Source: Streptomyces tropicalis
GTDB taxonomy: Bacteria > Actinomycetota > Actinomycetes > Streptomycetales > Streptomycetaceae
Reading direction: 5' to 3'
DNA: 64,000 nucleotides
Assembly: GCF_029269835.1 (NCBI RefSeq)
Contig: NZ_JARJBB010000004.1
Span: 186,001-250,000 of the forward strand
Below, in pieces: positions 17,393 to 24,401 of the stretch. The position numbers and the translations under genes are program-made. Every line of letters starts with the position of its first letter. The stretch's first letter is position 1. The notes under the pieces were generated by a model that saw nothing but the letters and a program-made list of their open reading frames with translations, did no database searches and had not been told where the DNA came from.

Positions 17393-17638
17393 ATGCCAGC
17401 CCTGAATGTGGAGTTCAGTGACCGCGAGCTGGAGGATCTGCGGCAGATCGCCAAGGAGCGCGGTACGTCGATGAAGGCGCTCGTGCGGGAGGCGGCGGCC
17501 GCCGACATAGCCCGGCACCGCGCCCTGCAGGAGGGCGCCGAGGCCTTCCGCCAGTTCTTCGCGGCCCACGCCGAGGAGTTCGCGGCCGCTTTCCCCGACG
17601 ACGAACCGCCCTCCCGGGGCGAGGGCCGGGCCGCCTGA
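17393..17638 (+). CDS. ribbon-helix-helix antitoxin-like protein
   Basis: An 81-aa acidic protein beginning MPALNVEFSDRELEDLRQIA. A short beta strand then two helices (residues about 3-45) match the CopG/Arc ribbon-helix-helix DNA-binding fold, followed by a helical tail that should bind the toxin. The ATG at 17393 is preferred because a -10 box lies 6 nt upstream; a GTG at 17387 is in frame. The Fic-like gene starts 3 nt after its stop, the usual antitoxin-first order. It probably represses its own promoter through the direct repeats upstream. Confidence 0.8.
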   Translation: MPALNVEFSDRELEDLRQIAKERGTSMKALVREAAAADIARHRALQEGAEAFRQFFAAHAEEFAAAFPDDEPPSRGEGRAA

Positions 17639-17641
17639 CCC

Positions 17642-18019
17642 ATGGCCCCCGTCATCCACATCGACGTGCCCTGGCTGCTCCAGCGGCACGAGGAGGTCCT
17701 CCCGGACCAGCCCACCGTCGACGACTTCTCGGCGCTGGTGGCCGCCGTGGCCCGGCACCGCGTCGACCCGCCCCGTCTCGGGGTCGACTCCGACCCGGCC
17801 TGGCGTGCGGCCGCGCTGCTGCACACCCTCGCCCTGCTCAAGCCGCTGCCCTCGGCCAACGCCCGCTTCGCCTGCGCGACTGCGGTGGCCTACATGTTCG
17901 TCAGCGGAGTGGGCATCGACCCGCCCTACGGCGCCCTCGTGGACCTCGCACGCGACCTGATGTCCGGCAAGGACGACGTCTACGGCGCCGCCGACCGGCT
18001 GCGCGCCTGGCAGATCTGA
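17642..18019 (+). CDS. Fic/Doc-like toxin component with degenerate active site
   Basis: A 125-aa all-helical protein resembling streptomycete Fic/Doc-family toxins (VTDYSALVAAVARHR-like helix, RAAALLHTLALLKPL). The Fic motif H-P-F-x-(D/E)-G-N-x-R aligns with K67-P-L-P-S-A-N73-A-R75: the catalytic His is Lys and the acidic metal ligand is Ser, while Asn and Arg are kept. Canonical AMP or phosphate transfer therefore looks impossible. It may be inactive, use other chemistry, or act by binding. It is translationally close (3 nt) to the antitoxin. The divergent phosphatase upstream is probably unrelated. Confidence 0.75.
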   Translation: MAPVIHIDVPWLLQRHEEVLPDQPTVDDFSALVAAVARHRVDPPRLGVDSDPAWRAAALLHTLALLKPLPSANARFACATAVAYMFVSGVGIDPPYGALVDLARDLMSGKDDVYGAADRLRAWQI

Positions 18020-18033
18020 CGCGTCCCCTCGGT

Positions 18034-18069
18034 CCCGGCCCGGCGTCCCCCCGGGGCCGCCGGGCCGGG
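18034..18069 (+). terminator. terminator after the toxin-antitoxin-like pair
   Basis: Perfect 12-bp arms (18034-18045 with 18058-18069) 15 nt after the toxin stop. Confidence 0.6.
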
Positions 18070-18220
18070 GCGGGAGAACAGGGCCGGCGGCCTGCGCGCG
18101 CGGGAGAGCCGCCGTACCGCGCGGGGCCTTTCCCGAGGGGCCGCTTCCAGTGGACCCCGGCGCCCCGCCGCGCCGGGAGCGTGCGCGCCGCACGGGTGCG
18201 TGCACGGGGTTCACACGGGG

Positions 18221-18362
18221 CACGTCCGGACGGCCTCGGACACGGGTCGCGTTGGCAATCGGTCATGTCCGCACCCAGCCATGTCCGCAAGCGGTCGTGT
18301 CCGGACCCGGTCCCCCCGGTCCTCCCGCTCCCTCCGGTCCGCCCGGCCCCCGGCCACGTCCG
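18221..18362 (+). repeat. cluster of C(A/G)(C/T)GTCCG repeats with 16-bp phasing
   Basis: Five copies at 18221 (CACGTCCG), 18264 (CATGTCCG), 18280 (CATGTCCG), 18296 (CGTGTCCG) and 18355 (CACGTCCG). Three are exactly 16 bp apart, giving tandem 16-bp units at 18264-18311. They sit 140-280 bp upstream of the shared element of the second sigma-lectin gene. The arrangement suggests a cooperative binding site array. Confidence 0.5.
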
Positions 18363-18504
18363 GACCCGGGTGGGTCGGAGTCGTGCGGCCTGTCCGGGGC
18401 GCGCGCCGCGCCCGCGTGCCGGACGCTCCGCGGTGCCGTGGCCTCCGCTCGCGTCCCGCCCGTGCGGCCGATGTCCGCCCCTCGGCCTTTTGGCCGTCGC
18501 AGAT

Positions 18505-18532
18505 CTGTGCAAGGGTGCCCCCGTCGGGGGCA
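18505..18532 (+). promoter_or_regulatory. shared upstream element, copy 2
   Basis: CTGTGCAAGGGTG followed by GTCGG, matching the block order found at 9286. Here it includes a perfect hairpin TGCCCCC-GTC-GGGGGCA (18516-18532). It lies 132 nt before the GTG of the second sigma-lectin gene. Confidence 0.5.
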
Positions 18533-18636
18533 AACACCGCTTCTGCAGGGATAGTTGGGGACTTCAGCCGATGCGCCGGCGAGCGGACGCCCCCCCCGGC
18601 GCCCCGCACCGGTCACGCACCGAAGGAACCCGCTCC

Positions 18637-20310
18637 GTGCCCACCCCCCACCCCCCGCTTCCTGCCCACCCGCCGCCCGGGGGCTTTCGCGAGGAGACCG
18701 ACGAGGCCCTCGCGGTCCGCCTTCGGAGCAGTACGGATGACGAGTCCGCGCACTGCGTCGCCCTGCTGACCGCCCGTCACTGGCAACCCGCCCACGACTA
18801 CGCCGCCATCTGCCTCGCGTCCTCCTCCCAGGCCGCCGCCATGGCCACCTCGGCCGCCTTCCACCGTGTCCTGGACCACCTGACGCTGGGCGAGCCGGGC
18901 ATCGCGCTGCGCCCCCGGCTCCTGCTGACGGTCCGTGACACCGTCCGGCAGTGGGCCTGCGACGACCACATCTGCGCCATCCTCCCCGAGCTGCGGAAGC
19001 CGGCCGGTGGCCGCGGCATGCGCAGGGCGGTGGCCCTGACCCCGGAGCACCGCCGTCTCGCCCAGCGCTCCTTCGAGGGCCTGCCCGGACTCGCCCGCTG
19101 CCTCCTCTGGCACACCGAGGTGGAGGCCGAGCCGCTCGCCGTGCCGGCCGGACTGCTCGGCCTGGACGTCGACACCGCCCGGCTCACCCTCGACCAGGCC
19201 CGCGAGACCTTCCGCGAGGGCTGCGTACGTGCCCACCGCGACCTCGCGCCGACCGACGAGTGCCGGTTCAACAACCGTCTCCTGGACGTGCCGATCCGGC
19301 GCGGCGGCGCGCTGCTGCCCGACGTCCGGCGGCATCTGGCCGAGTGCCGCTACTGCCGGGACGCCGCGGATCAACTGCGCGACGTGGAATCCGCGTTGGA
19401 CGTCCTGCTGGCCGAGGCCGTCCTCGGCTGGGGTGCCCGCCGCTACCTCGACTCCCGCCCCGGCCGCACACAGCGCGGGGCGTGCGCGCGGGTCGGGAGC
19501 CGGCAGGGTGGCGGTCGCGCCGGCGGCCGCCACCGGCTCCTGTCGCGCGTCCCGTCCCGGGCCCGGCTGCTCTCCCCGGTCCCGGCGCCGGCCCGGCCGC
19601 AGACCGGCGGCCCGGCGTCGTCGTGGGCGCTGCGCACCGGGGCCGGGCTCGTCTCGGCCGGTCTGCTGGCCACCGTGCTCGGTGTCAGTCTGTGGTCCCA
19701 CGGCGGCGACGGCGGCGCGGCTCCCGGCGCGACCGCCGGCGGTCGCGGCACGTCACCCGGCACCGACTCGCGGGCGCCGTCAGCCGGTTCCCCGGCGCCC
19801 GGCACGGCGGGAGTGCCGCACCCGGGCGGTCCGGCCCGGCTGCGCGAGGCGGGCGCCGGCCTGTGCCTCGCCGTCCGGGGCGAGCCGAAGGCGGGTGCCG
19901 CGGCCGAGCTGGCGTCCTGCTCCGCCGCCTGGGACCAGCAGTGGTCCCTGGAGGACGACGGTCTGCTGCGCAGCGCCGCCGACCCGGGGCTGTGCCTGGA
20001 CTCGCGCGCGGACGCCGGGGTCGTCGTCCTCGGCACCTGCGCCGACGCGGGCACCGCACGCGGCTCCGACGTGCGCTACGACCTGACCGTGCGGGGCGAG
20101 TTGCTGCCCCGCCGGGACGAGGGGTTCGCCCTCACCTCCACCACCCGCGCCGCCGGTGCCGACATCGTCGTCAAGGTCCGCGACGGGTCCGACGACCAGC
20201 GCTGGCAGATCCCGCCGGGACCGCCGAGCCCCGGCGCGCTGCTCGGGGAGGGCCCCGGCCGGGGAGCGGCGGCCTCCCGGCCGGCGGGGGAGCCGGACGC
20301 CGGGGCCTGA
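18637..20310 (+). CDS. membrane-tethered ECF-sigma-like / zinc-finger / ricin-lectin fusion protein (paralogue 2)
   Basis: A 557-aa paralogue of the protein at 9426. Same order: sigma region 2-like (about 45-108), region 4-like (about 135-200, LLWHTEVEAEPLAVPAGLLG), zinc motif His233-x3-Cys237-x2-Cys240 at identical residue numbers, a much shorter linker (about 275-330), transmembrane helix (about 335-353), then ricin-type trefoil (about 400-540, QQW and QRW). The N-terminal helix-turn-helix is shared closely (RLLDVPIRR versus RLLDVTYRR) while the linker is not. I chose GTG 18637, with GAAGGAA 8 nt upstream; an ATG at 18570 is open but Arg-rich. No separate anti-sigma gene is nearby, in keeping with an in-built one. 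Confidence 0.8.
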   Translation: MPTPHPPLPAHPPPGGFREETDEALAVRLRSSTDDESAHCVALLTARHWQPAHDYAAICLASSSQAAAMATSAAFHRVLDHLTLGEPGIALRPRLLLTVRDTVRQWACDDHICAILPELRKPAGGRGMRRAVALTPEHRRLAQRSFEGLPGLARCLLWHTEVEAEPLAVPAGLLGLDVDTARLTLDQARETFREGCVRAHRDLAPTDECRFNNRLLDVPIRRGGALLPDVRRHLAECRYCRDAADQLRDVESALDVLLAEAVLGWGARRYLDSRPGRTQRGACARVGSRQGGGRAGGRHRLLSRVPSRARLLSPVPAPARPQTGGPASSWALRTGAGLVSAGLLATVLGVSLWSHGGDGGAAPGATAGGRGTSPGTDSRAPSAGSPAPGTAGVPHPGGPARLREAGAGLCLAVRGEPKAGAAAELASCSAAWDQQWSLEDDGLLRSAADPGLCLDSRADAGVVVLGTCADAGTARGSDVRYDLTVRGELLPRRDEGFALTSTTRAAGADIVVKVRDGSDDQRWQIPPGPPSPGALLGEGPGRGAAASRPAGEPDAGA

Positions 20311-20315
20311 GGGCA

Positions 20316-20374
20316 GGGCCGTCCCTGCGCCGCGGCCCCAGGAGGGGGCCCGCGGCGTGGCGCAGGGACGGCCC
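20316..20374. terminator. bidirectional terminator
   Basis: Perfect 15-bp outer arms (20316-20330 with 20360-20374) plus an inner G/C stem, located between the convergent sigma-lectin and hydroxyacid oxidase genes. Confidence 0.7.
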
Positions 20375-20388
20375 GTCCCACCCCTGCG

Positions 20389-21558
20389 TCAGACCGCGTC
20401 CTCGACCAGGTCGTCCGGGCCGACGCCGGCCGGCCCGGTGTGGCCCGACAGCGCGAGGGTGAGGTCGAGTTCGGCCAGCAGGCAGCGGATCACGTGCTCC
20501 ACCCCCGCCTGGCCGTCGAGGCCGAGCCCGTAGGCGTAGGGCCGGCCCACGAGCACCGCGCGGGCGCCGAGTGCGAGCGCCTTGACGATGTCGTCGCCGG
20601 AGCGGATGCCGCTGTCGAAGAGGACCGTCAGCCGGTCGCCGACCGCCTCCGCGACCCGGGGCAGCGCGTCGGCGGCCGCGACGGAACCGGCCACCTGGCG
20701 GCCGCCGTGGTTGGACACCACCACGCCGTCCATCCCCGCGTCGGCGGCCAGGCGCGCGTCGTCCGGGTGCAGGACGCCCTTCAGGACGATCGGGCCGTCC
20801 CAGTTCTCCCGCAGGAACGCCAGGTCGGGCCAGGTCTTGCCGGGATCGGCGAACATGCCGACGAAATGCATCACCGCCGCGTTCGGGTCCTCGTGCACCG
20901 GCTTGGCCAGGCCCGCCCGGAAGGCCGGGTCGGAGAAGTAGTTGGCGGTGCCCACCCCGTGCAGGAAGGGCAGATAGGCCTGGTCGAGGTCGCGCGGCCG
21001 CCAGGCGAGCAGGGGCGTGTCCAGTGTGACGACCAGGACCGAGTAGCCCGAGGCCCACGCCCGCCGGAGGAAGCTCCGCGTCACCTCACGGTCCTTGGCC
21101 CAGTACAGCTGGAACCAGCGCTCGGCGTCGCCCATCGCCTCCGCGACCTGCTCCATGGGCGTGCTGGAGGCCGACGACAGGATGTACGGGACGCCCTGCG
21201 CGGCGGCCGCGCGGGCGGCGGCCGGCTCGGCATCCGGATGCATGATCGACAGGACGCCGACCGGTGCGAGTGCCAGCGGCGCGGGCAGGTCCCGGCCCAG
21301 CACCCGGACGGACAGGTCGCGCTCGTGCACGTCCCGCAGCATGCGCGGGACGATCCGGCGCCGGTCGAGGGCGGCCCGGTTGGCGCGCGCCGTGCTGCCG
21401 TTGCCCGCACTGCCCGCGACGTAGCCGACCGGGCCGGGGCCGAGGCGCCGCTCGGTCAGCTCCTCCAGGCGGGTCAGGTCGGTGGGCAGCCGCGGCACGG
21501 CCCCCGTCATCCCGTTCAGATAGATCTCGTACTGGAAGTCCGCCCGGTGTGGGGCCAT
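20389..21558 (-). CDS. FMN-dependent alpha-hydroxyacid oxidase (lactate 2-monooxygenase-like)
   Basis: A 389-aa TIM-barrel flavoenzyme oxidising L-lactate or a similar 2-hydroxyacid. Marks: N-terminal YVAGSAGNGSTARANRAALD, LALAPVGVLSIMHPDAE, ILSSASSTPMEQVAEA, the phosphate-binding and catalytic GVVVSNHGGRQVAG with its catalytic His, and GARAVLVGRPYAYGL. Length and the N-terminal FQYEIYLNGMTG resemble lactate 2-monooxygenases, though oxidase versus monooxygenase outcome cannot be read from sequence. A -10-like TATCGT lies on the minus strand at 21607-21602, giving a leader of about 37 nt to ATG 21558. A GTG at 21597 is an alternative start. Confidence 0.9.
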   Translation of the reverse strand: MAPHRADFQYEIYLNGMTGAVPRLPTDLTRLEELTERRLGPGPVGYVAGSAGNGSTARANRAALDRRRIVPRMLRDVHERDLSVRVLGRDLPAPLALAPVGVLSIMHPDAEPAAARAAAAQGVPYILSSASSTPMEQVAEAMGDAERWFQLYWAKDREVTRSFLRRAWASGYSVLVVTLDTPLLAWRPRDLDQAYLPFLHGVGTANYFSDPAFRAGLAKPVHEDPNAAVMHFVGMFADPGKTWPDLAFLRENWDGPIVLKGVLHPDDARLAADAGMDGVVVSNHGGRQVAGSVAAADALPRVAEAVGDRLTVLFDSGIRSGDDIVKALALGARAVLVGRPYAYGLGLDGQAGVEHVIRCLLAELDLTLALSGHTGPAGVGPDDLVEDAV

Positions 21559-21642
21559 CCGTCCGTCCCGCCTCTCGTCGCTGAGCACGCGTTGCACCCC
21601 GACGATACTGGCGGGTACGGAGCGGGCCCCCGCCAGGGGAGC

Positions 21643-21672
21643 CGCGGTCGGGCGGCCCGCCGCCCGACCGCG
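21643..21672 (-). terminator. terminator with an alternative competing stem
   Basis: Perfect 13-bp arms (21643-21655 with 21660-21672) and loop CCCG. The central segment can instead pair with GGGCGGCGGGC at 21680-21690, so two stems are mutually exclusive. It lies between the hydrolase stop and the oxidase start on the minus strand. Confidence 0.55.
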
Positions 21673-21696
21673 AACGGCCGGGCGGCGGGCCGGGGT

Positions 21697-22389
21697 TCAG
21701 AGTGCCGCCGCCTCGGCCAGGATCCGGGCCAGGGCGTCCGGCTGCGAGAACATCGGCCAGTGGCCGGTGTCCATGCGGACCAGCTCCCAGGAGCCGCCGG
21801 AGGTCAGGGCGGCCACGGCAGGCGCCGGATCCGGGCCGTCCAGCAGGCACTTGACGTAGGTCGCGGGCAGCTCGCCGAGCGGGCGCCGCAACTCGGCCGG
21901 CTCGGTGAGCGAGGCGCCCGGGTGCGGGGTGCCCTCGGTGACGATGCGGTCGATCTGCTGCTCGCTCAGTCCCTGGCCCGCGAAGTCGCCGGGAGGCGGA
22001 GGCGGCCAGGCGCCGCCGTGCTCGGCGATCGCCCGGCGCACGTGCGCGCTCGGGAAGGCGTCGAGGAACGACGCCCCGTCCGCGGGGACGTTGGCGTCGA
22101 CGAACACCACCCGCCGCAGGCGGTCCCCGATCCGCTCGGCCGCCATGCCGACCGGGACGCCCGAGTAGCTGTGCCCGACGAGGACCACGTCCCGCAGGTC
22201 CTCGCCCTCGACGAGACCGACGACGTCCTCGACGTGGGTGCGGAGCCCGGCCGGTGTGCCCTTCTTCTCGGCCAGACCGGACAGCGTGAGCGGACGCGGC
22301 TCGAGCCCGGCCTCCCGCAGGCCGGGCACCACCCCGTCCCACGCCCGTCCGCCGAGCCACGCACCTGCCACCAGTACGAGATGGGTCAT
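21697..22389 (-). CDS. alpha/beta hydrolase (esterase-like)
   Basis: A 230-aa cytosolic alpha/beta hydrolase of the plant methylesterase/hydroxynitrile-lyase-like group. It starts with the compact strand MTHLVLVAGAWLGGRAWDGV. The nucleophile elbow is GHSYSG, an Asp is in VVFVDANVPADG, and the catalytic His is in MDTGHWPMFSQPDALA. On the minus strand a TACGTT (22402-22397) lies 7 nt before the ATG with no ribosome binding site, which suggests a leaderless message. It is divergent from the marR gene. The hydrolysed ester or amide is unknown. Confidence 0.88.
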   Translation of the reverse strand: MTHLVLVAGAWLGGRAWDGVVPGLREAGLEPRPLTLSGLAEKKGTPAGLRTHVEDVVGLVEGEDLRDVVLVGHSYSGVPVGMAAERIGDRLRRVVFVDANVPADGASFLDAFPSAHVRRAIAEHGGAWPPPPPGDFAGQGLSEQQIDRIVTEGTPHPGASLTEPAELRRPLGELPATYVKCLLDGPDPAPAVAALTSGGSWELVRMDTGHWPMFSQPDALARILAEAAAL

Positions 22390-22487
22390 GCCCGCCAACG
22401 TAGCGCCCGGGTACGACAACGAGGCCCGAGCCAGGGCACTGCGCCGGCCGGCTCGGCCCGTCGTGCAGGTCGCCTGTGCAGGTAAAC

Positions 22488-22516
22488 TGGACAATCTGGA
22501 CTGACGATTCTAGGGT
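22488..22516 (+). promoter_or_regulatory. promoter and operator of the first marR-mfs cassette
   Basis: A -35 TGGACA (22488-22493), 17-bp spacer and -10 TAGGGT (22511-22516) end 6 nt before ATG 22523. The direct repeat CTGGAC-AAT-CTGGAC overlaps the -35 box and is a plausible MarR site. The same -35 sequence and spacing occur before the second marR gene near 51487. Confidence 0.65.
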
Positions 22517-22522
22517 AGGAGC

Positions 22523-22969
22523 ATGAGCGAAGACCGGGGCGTGTCGCCTTCGGCCGTCCGCGCCTCGCAGGACGTCCGGGCTGTCATCAGGCGCCTGCGG
22601 CGCCGTATCCGCGCCGCCGCGGGCACGGAGGGCGTCAGCCTCGCCCAGGCGTCGGTGCTGGCCCGTCTCATGGACGACGAGGGGCTCACCACCAGCGACC
22701 TCGCGGCCGCCGAGGGCATGCGGCACCAGTCGATGGCGGCCACGGTCGCCGCCCTGGCCGACCTGGACCTGGTCGAACGGCACCGCGACCCCGGCGACGG
22801 CCGCCGCCTGCTGATCGCGCTCACCGCCGAAGGGCGCCGGCGGGCCGAGGAAGGCCGGCAGGCCCGGGGGGAGTGGCTCGCCGCCGAGTTGCAGAAGAAG
22901 TGCACCGAGGAGGAGCGCCAGGCCGTGATCGCGGCCATGGCCGTCCTGGAGCGGCTCGTCCGTGACTGA
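22523..22969 (+). CDS. MarR-family regulator (cassette 1)
   Basis: A 148-aa winged-helix repressor. The helix-turn-helix (LTTSDLAAAEGMRHQSMAATV) and wing (RDPGDGRRLLIALTAEG) are typical, with helical dimerisation segments at both ends. It overlaps the following MFS gene by 8 nt (GTGACTGA), so the two are translationally coupled. It probably represses the pair and is released by a small-molecule ligand. It is clearly paralogous to the MarR at 51026. Confidence 0.92.
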   Translation: MSEDRGVSPSAVRASQDVRAVIRRLRRRIRAAAGTEGVSLAQASVLARLMDDEGLTTSDLAAAEGMRHQSMAATVAALADLDLVERHRDPGDGRRLLIALTAEGRRRAEEGRQARGEWLAAELQKKCTEEERQAVIAAMAVLERLVRD

Positions 22970-24401
22970 CCGGACTGCCACCGCACGCGGCGACACCGGG
23001 AAGGCGGGCTTCGACCGGCGGCTCGTCCCCCCGATGATCCTGGGCTCGGTCCTGAACCCGGTCAACTCCACCATCGTCGCCGTCGCGCTGGTCCCCATCG
23101 GCGCCGCCTTCGGGGCCCCGCCGTCGCAGACCGCCTGGCTGGTCTCGGCCCTCTACCTGGCCACCGCCCTCGGGCAGCCGGTCGTCGGCCGGCTGATCGA
23201 CCTCTTCGGCCCCCGCCGCCTCTTCCTCCTCGGCACCGGCCTCGTCGGTGTCGCCGGCGTCGTCGGCACCCTGGCCCCCGGCCTGGGGGTCCTGATCGCG
23301 GCGCGGGTACTGCTCGGCTTCGGCACGTGCGCCGGGTATCCCGCGGCGATGGCGCTGCTCCGGAGCGAGGCCGAGCGGACCGGCCGGGACAGCCCGGCGG
23401 GCGTGCTGACCATGCTGGCGGTCGCCAACCAGGCCATTGCCGTGATCGGTCCCCTGCTGGGCGGGCTGCTGATCGGGCTGGGCGGCTGGCGCTGCACCTT
23501 CGCGCTCAACGTCCCCCTGGCCGCGGTCTCGGTCGTCCTCGGCGCGCTGCGGCTGCCCCGGCAGCCGGTTGGGCGCACGCCGCCCCGGGGCGGGACGGTC
23601 GCGCAGCTCGACCTGCCGGGCATGGGCCTGTTCGCGGCCATGCTGGTCCCGCTGCTGCTGTTCCTGATGGACCTGCGCACCGGCACCTGGTACCTGCCGC
23701 TGATCACCGTCGCCGCCGGAGCCGCCTTCACCGTGCGGGAGTTGCACGCGAGGACGCCGTTCATCGACCTCAGGGTGCTCGGCGGCAACGCGCCTCTGCT
23801 GGCCACCTACGCACGGGCCCTGGTGGCGTACGTCGTCTCCTACGCCTTCCTCTACGGCTTCACCCAGTGGACGGAGGAGGGCTACGGACTCTCGCCCTTG
23901 CGCGCCGGACTGGTGCAGATACCGATGTTCCTCGTGGGGATCGCCGTGTCCGTCACCGTCGGCCGGCACCGCGGACTCCTCGGGAAGCTCCTGCTCGGCG
24001 CCGTCGGCCAGATCGCCGCCTGCGCACTGATGCTGACCCTCACCGCGGACAGCCCGCTGTGGACGCTGGTCGCCCTCGCCGTGGTCTTCGGCGTGCCGCA
24101 GGGCTCCAACAGCCTGGCCCTGCAGAACTCCGTGTACGTCCAGGCCGACCCCCGGCGCATCGGATCCTCCGCCGGCCTGCTGCGGACCTTCGCCTACCTG
24201 GGCTCGATGGTCGCGTCGTCCGCCACCGCCGCGTCCTTCGGGGAGCACGCGAGCACCGCCGGGATGCACCACCTCGCCCGGATCATGCTCGGCGCCGGGG
24301 TCCTCTACCTCCTGATCACCGTCCTCGACCACAGCCTGCGCCGCCGCTCGCACGGTGCGGCCGACCCGGCCGACCCCGCCCGGTCCGCGGACGGCGCGTG
24401 A
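22962..24401 (+). CDS. MFS drug-efflux transporter (DHA2-like, cassette 1)
   Basis: A 479-aa membrane protein with about 14 hydrophobic helices, related to proton-driven multidrug exporters. Characteristic segments are PVVGRLIDLFGPRRLFL (loop 2-3 motif A), GFGTCAGYPAAMAL and LLGGLLIGLGGWRCTFALNV (motif C region). The GTG start overlaps the marR stop. The whole marR-mfs unit is duplicated at 49.6-51.5 kb with the same gene order and recognisable similarity along the whole length (SVLNPVNSTIVAVALVPIG versus SVLNPINSSMIAVALVPIG). Substrate unknown. Confidence 0.92.
   Translation: MTDRTATARGDTGKAGFDRRLVPPMILGSVLNPVNSTIVAVALVPIGAAFGAPPSQTAWLVSALYLATALGQPVVGRLIDLFGPRRLFLLGTGLVGVAGVVGTLAPGLGVLIAARVLLGFGTCAGYPAAMALLRSEAERTGRDSPAGVLTMLAVANQAIAVIGPLLGGLLIGLGGWRCTFALNVPLAAVSVVLGALRLPRQPVGRTPPRGGTVAQLDLPGMGLFAAMLVPLLLFLMDLRTGTWYLPLITVAAGAAFTVRELHARTPFIDLRVLGGNAPLLATYARALVAYVVSYAFLYGFTQWTEEGYGLSPLRAGLVQIPMFLVGIAVSVTVGRHRGLLGKLLLGAVGQIAACALMLTLTADSPLWTLVALAVVFGVPQGSNSLALQNSVYVQADPRRIGSSAGLLRTFAYLGSMVASSATAASFGEHASTAGMHHLARIMLGAGVLYLLITVLDHSLRRRSHGAADPADPARSADGA

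Larger units (their letters stand above)
18020..18636 (+). other. long intergenic region before the second sigma-lectin gene
   Basis: No convincing gene. After the terminator it contains a cluster of CAYGTCCG-type repeats (18221-18362) and the shared element at 18505. The open frames across it are Arg/Pro-rich and lack ribosome binding sites. Confidence 0.6.

Noticed and set aside
18505..18560. Known riboswitch class
   Set aside because: No match to consensus cores I know (cobalamin, TPP, FMN, SAM, glycine, c-di-AMP); left as an unexplained conserved element.
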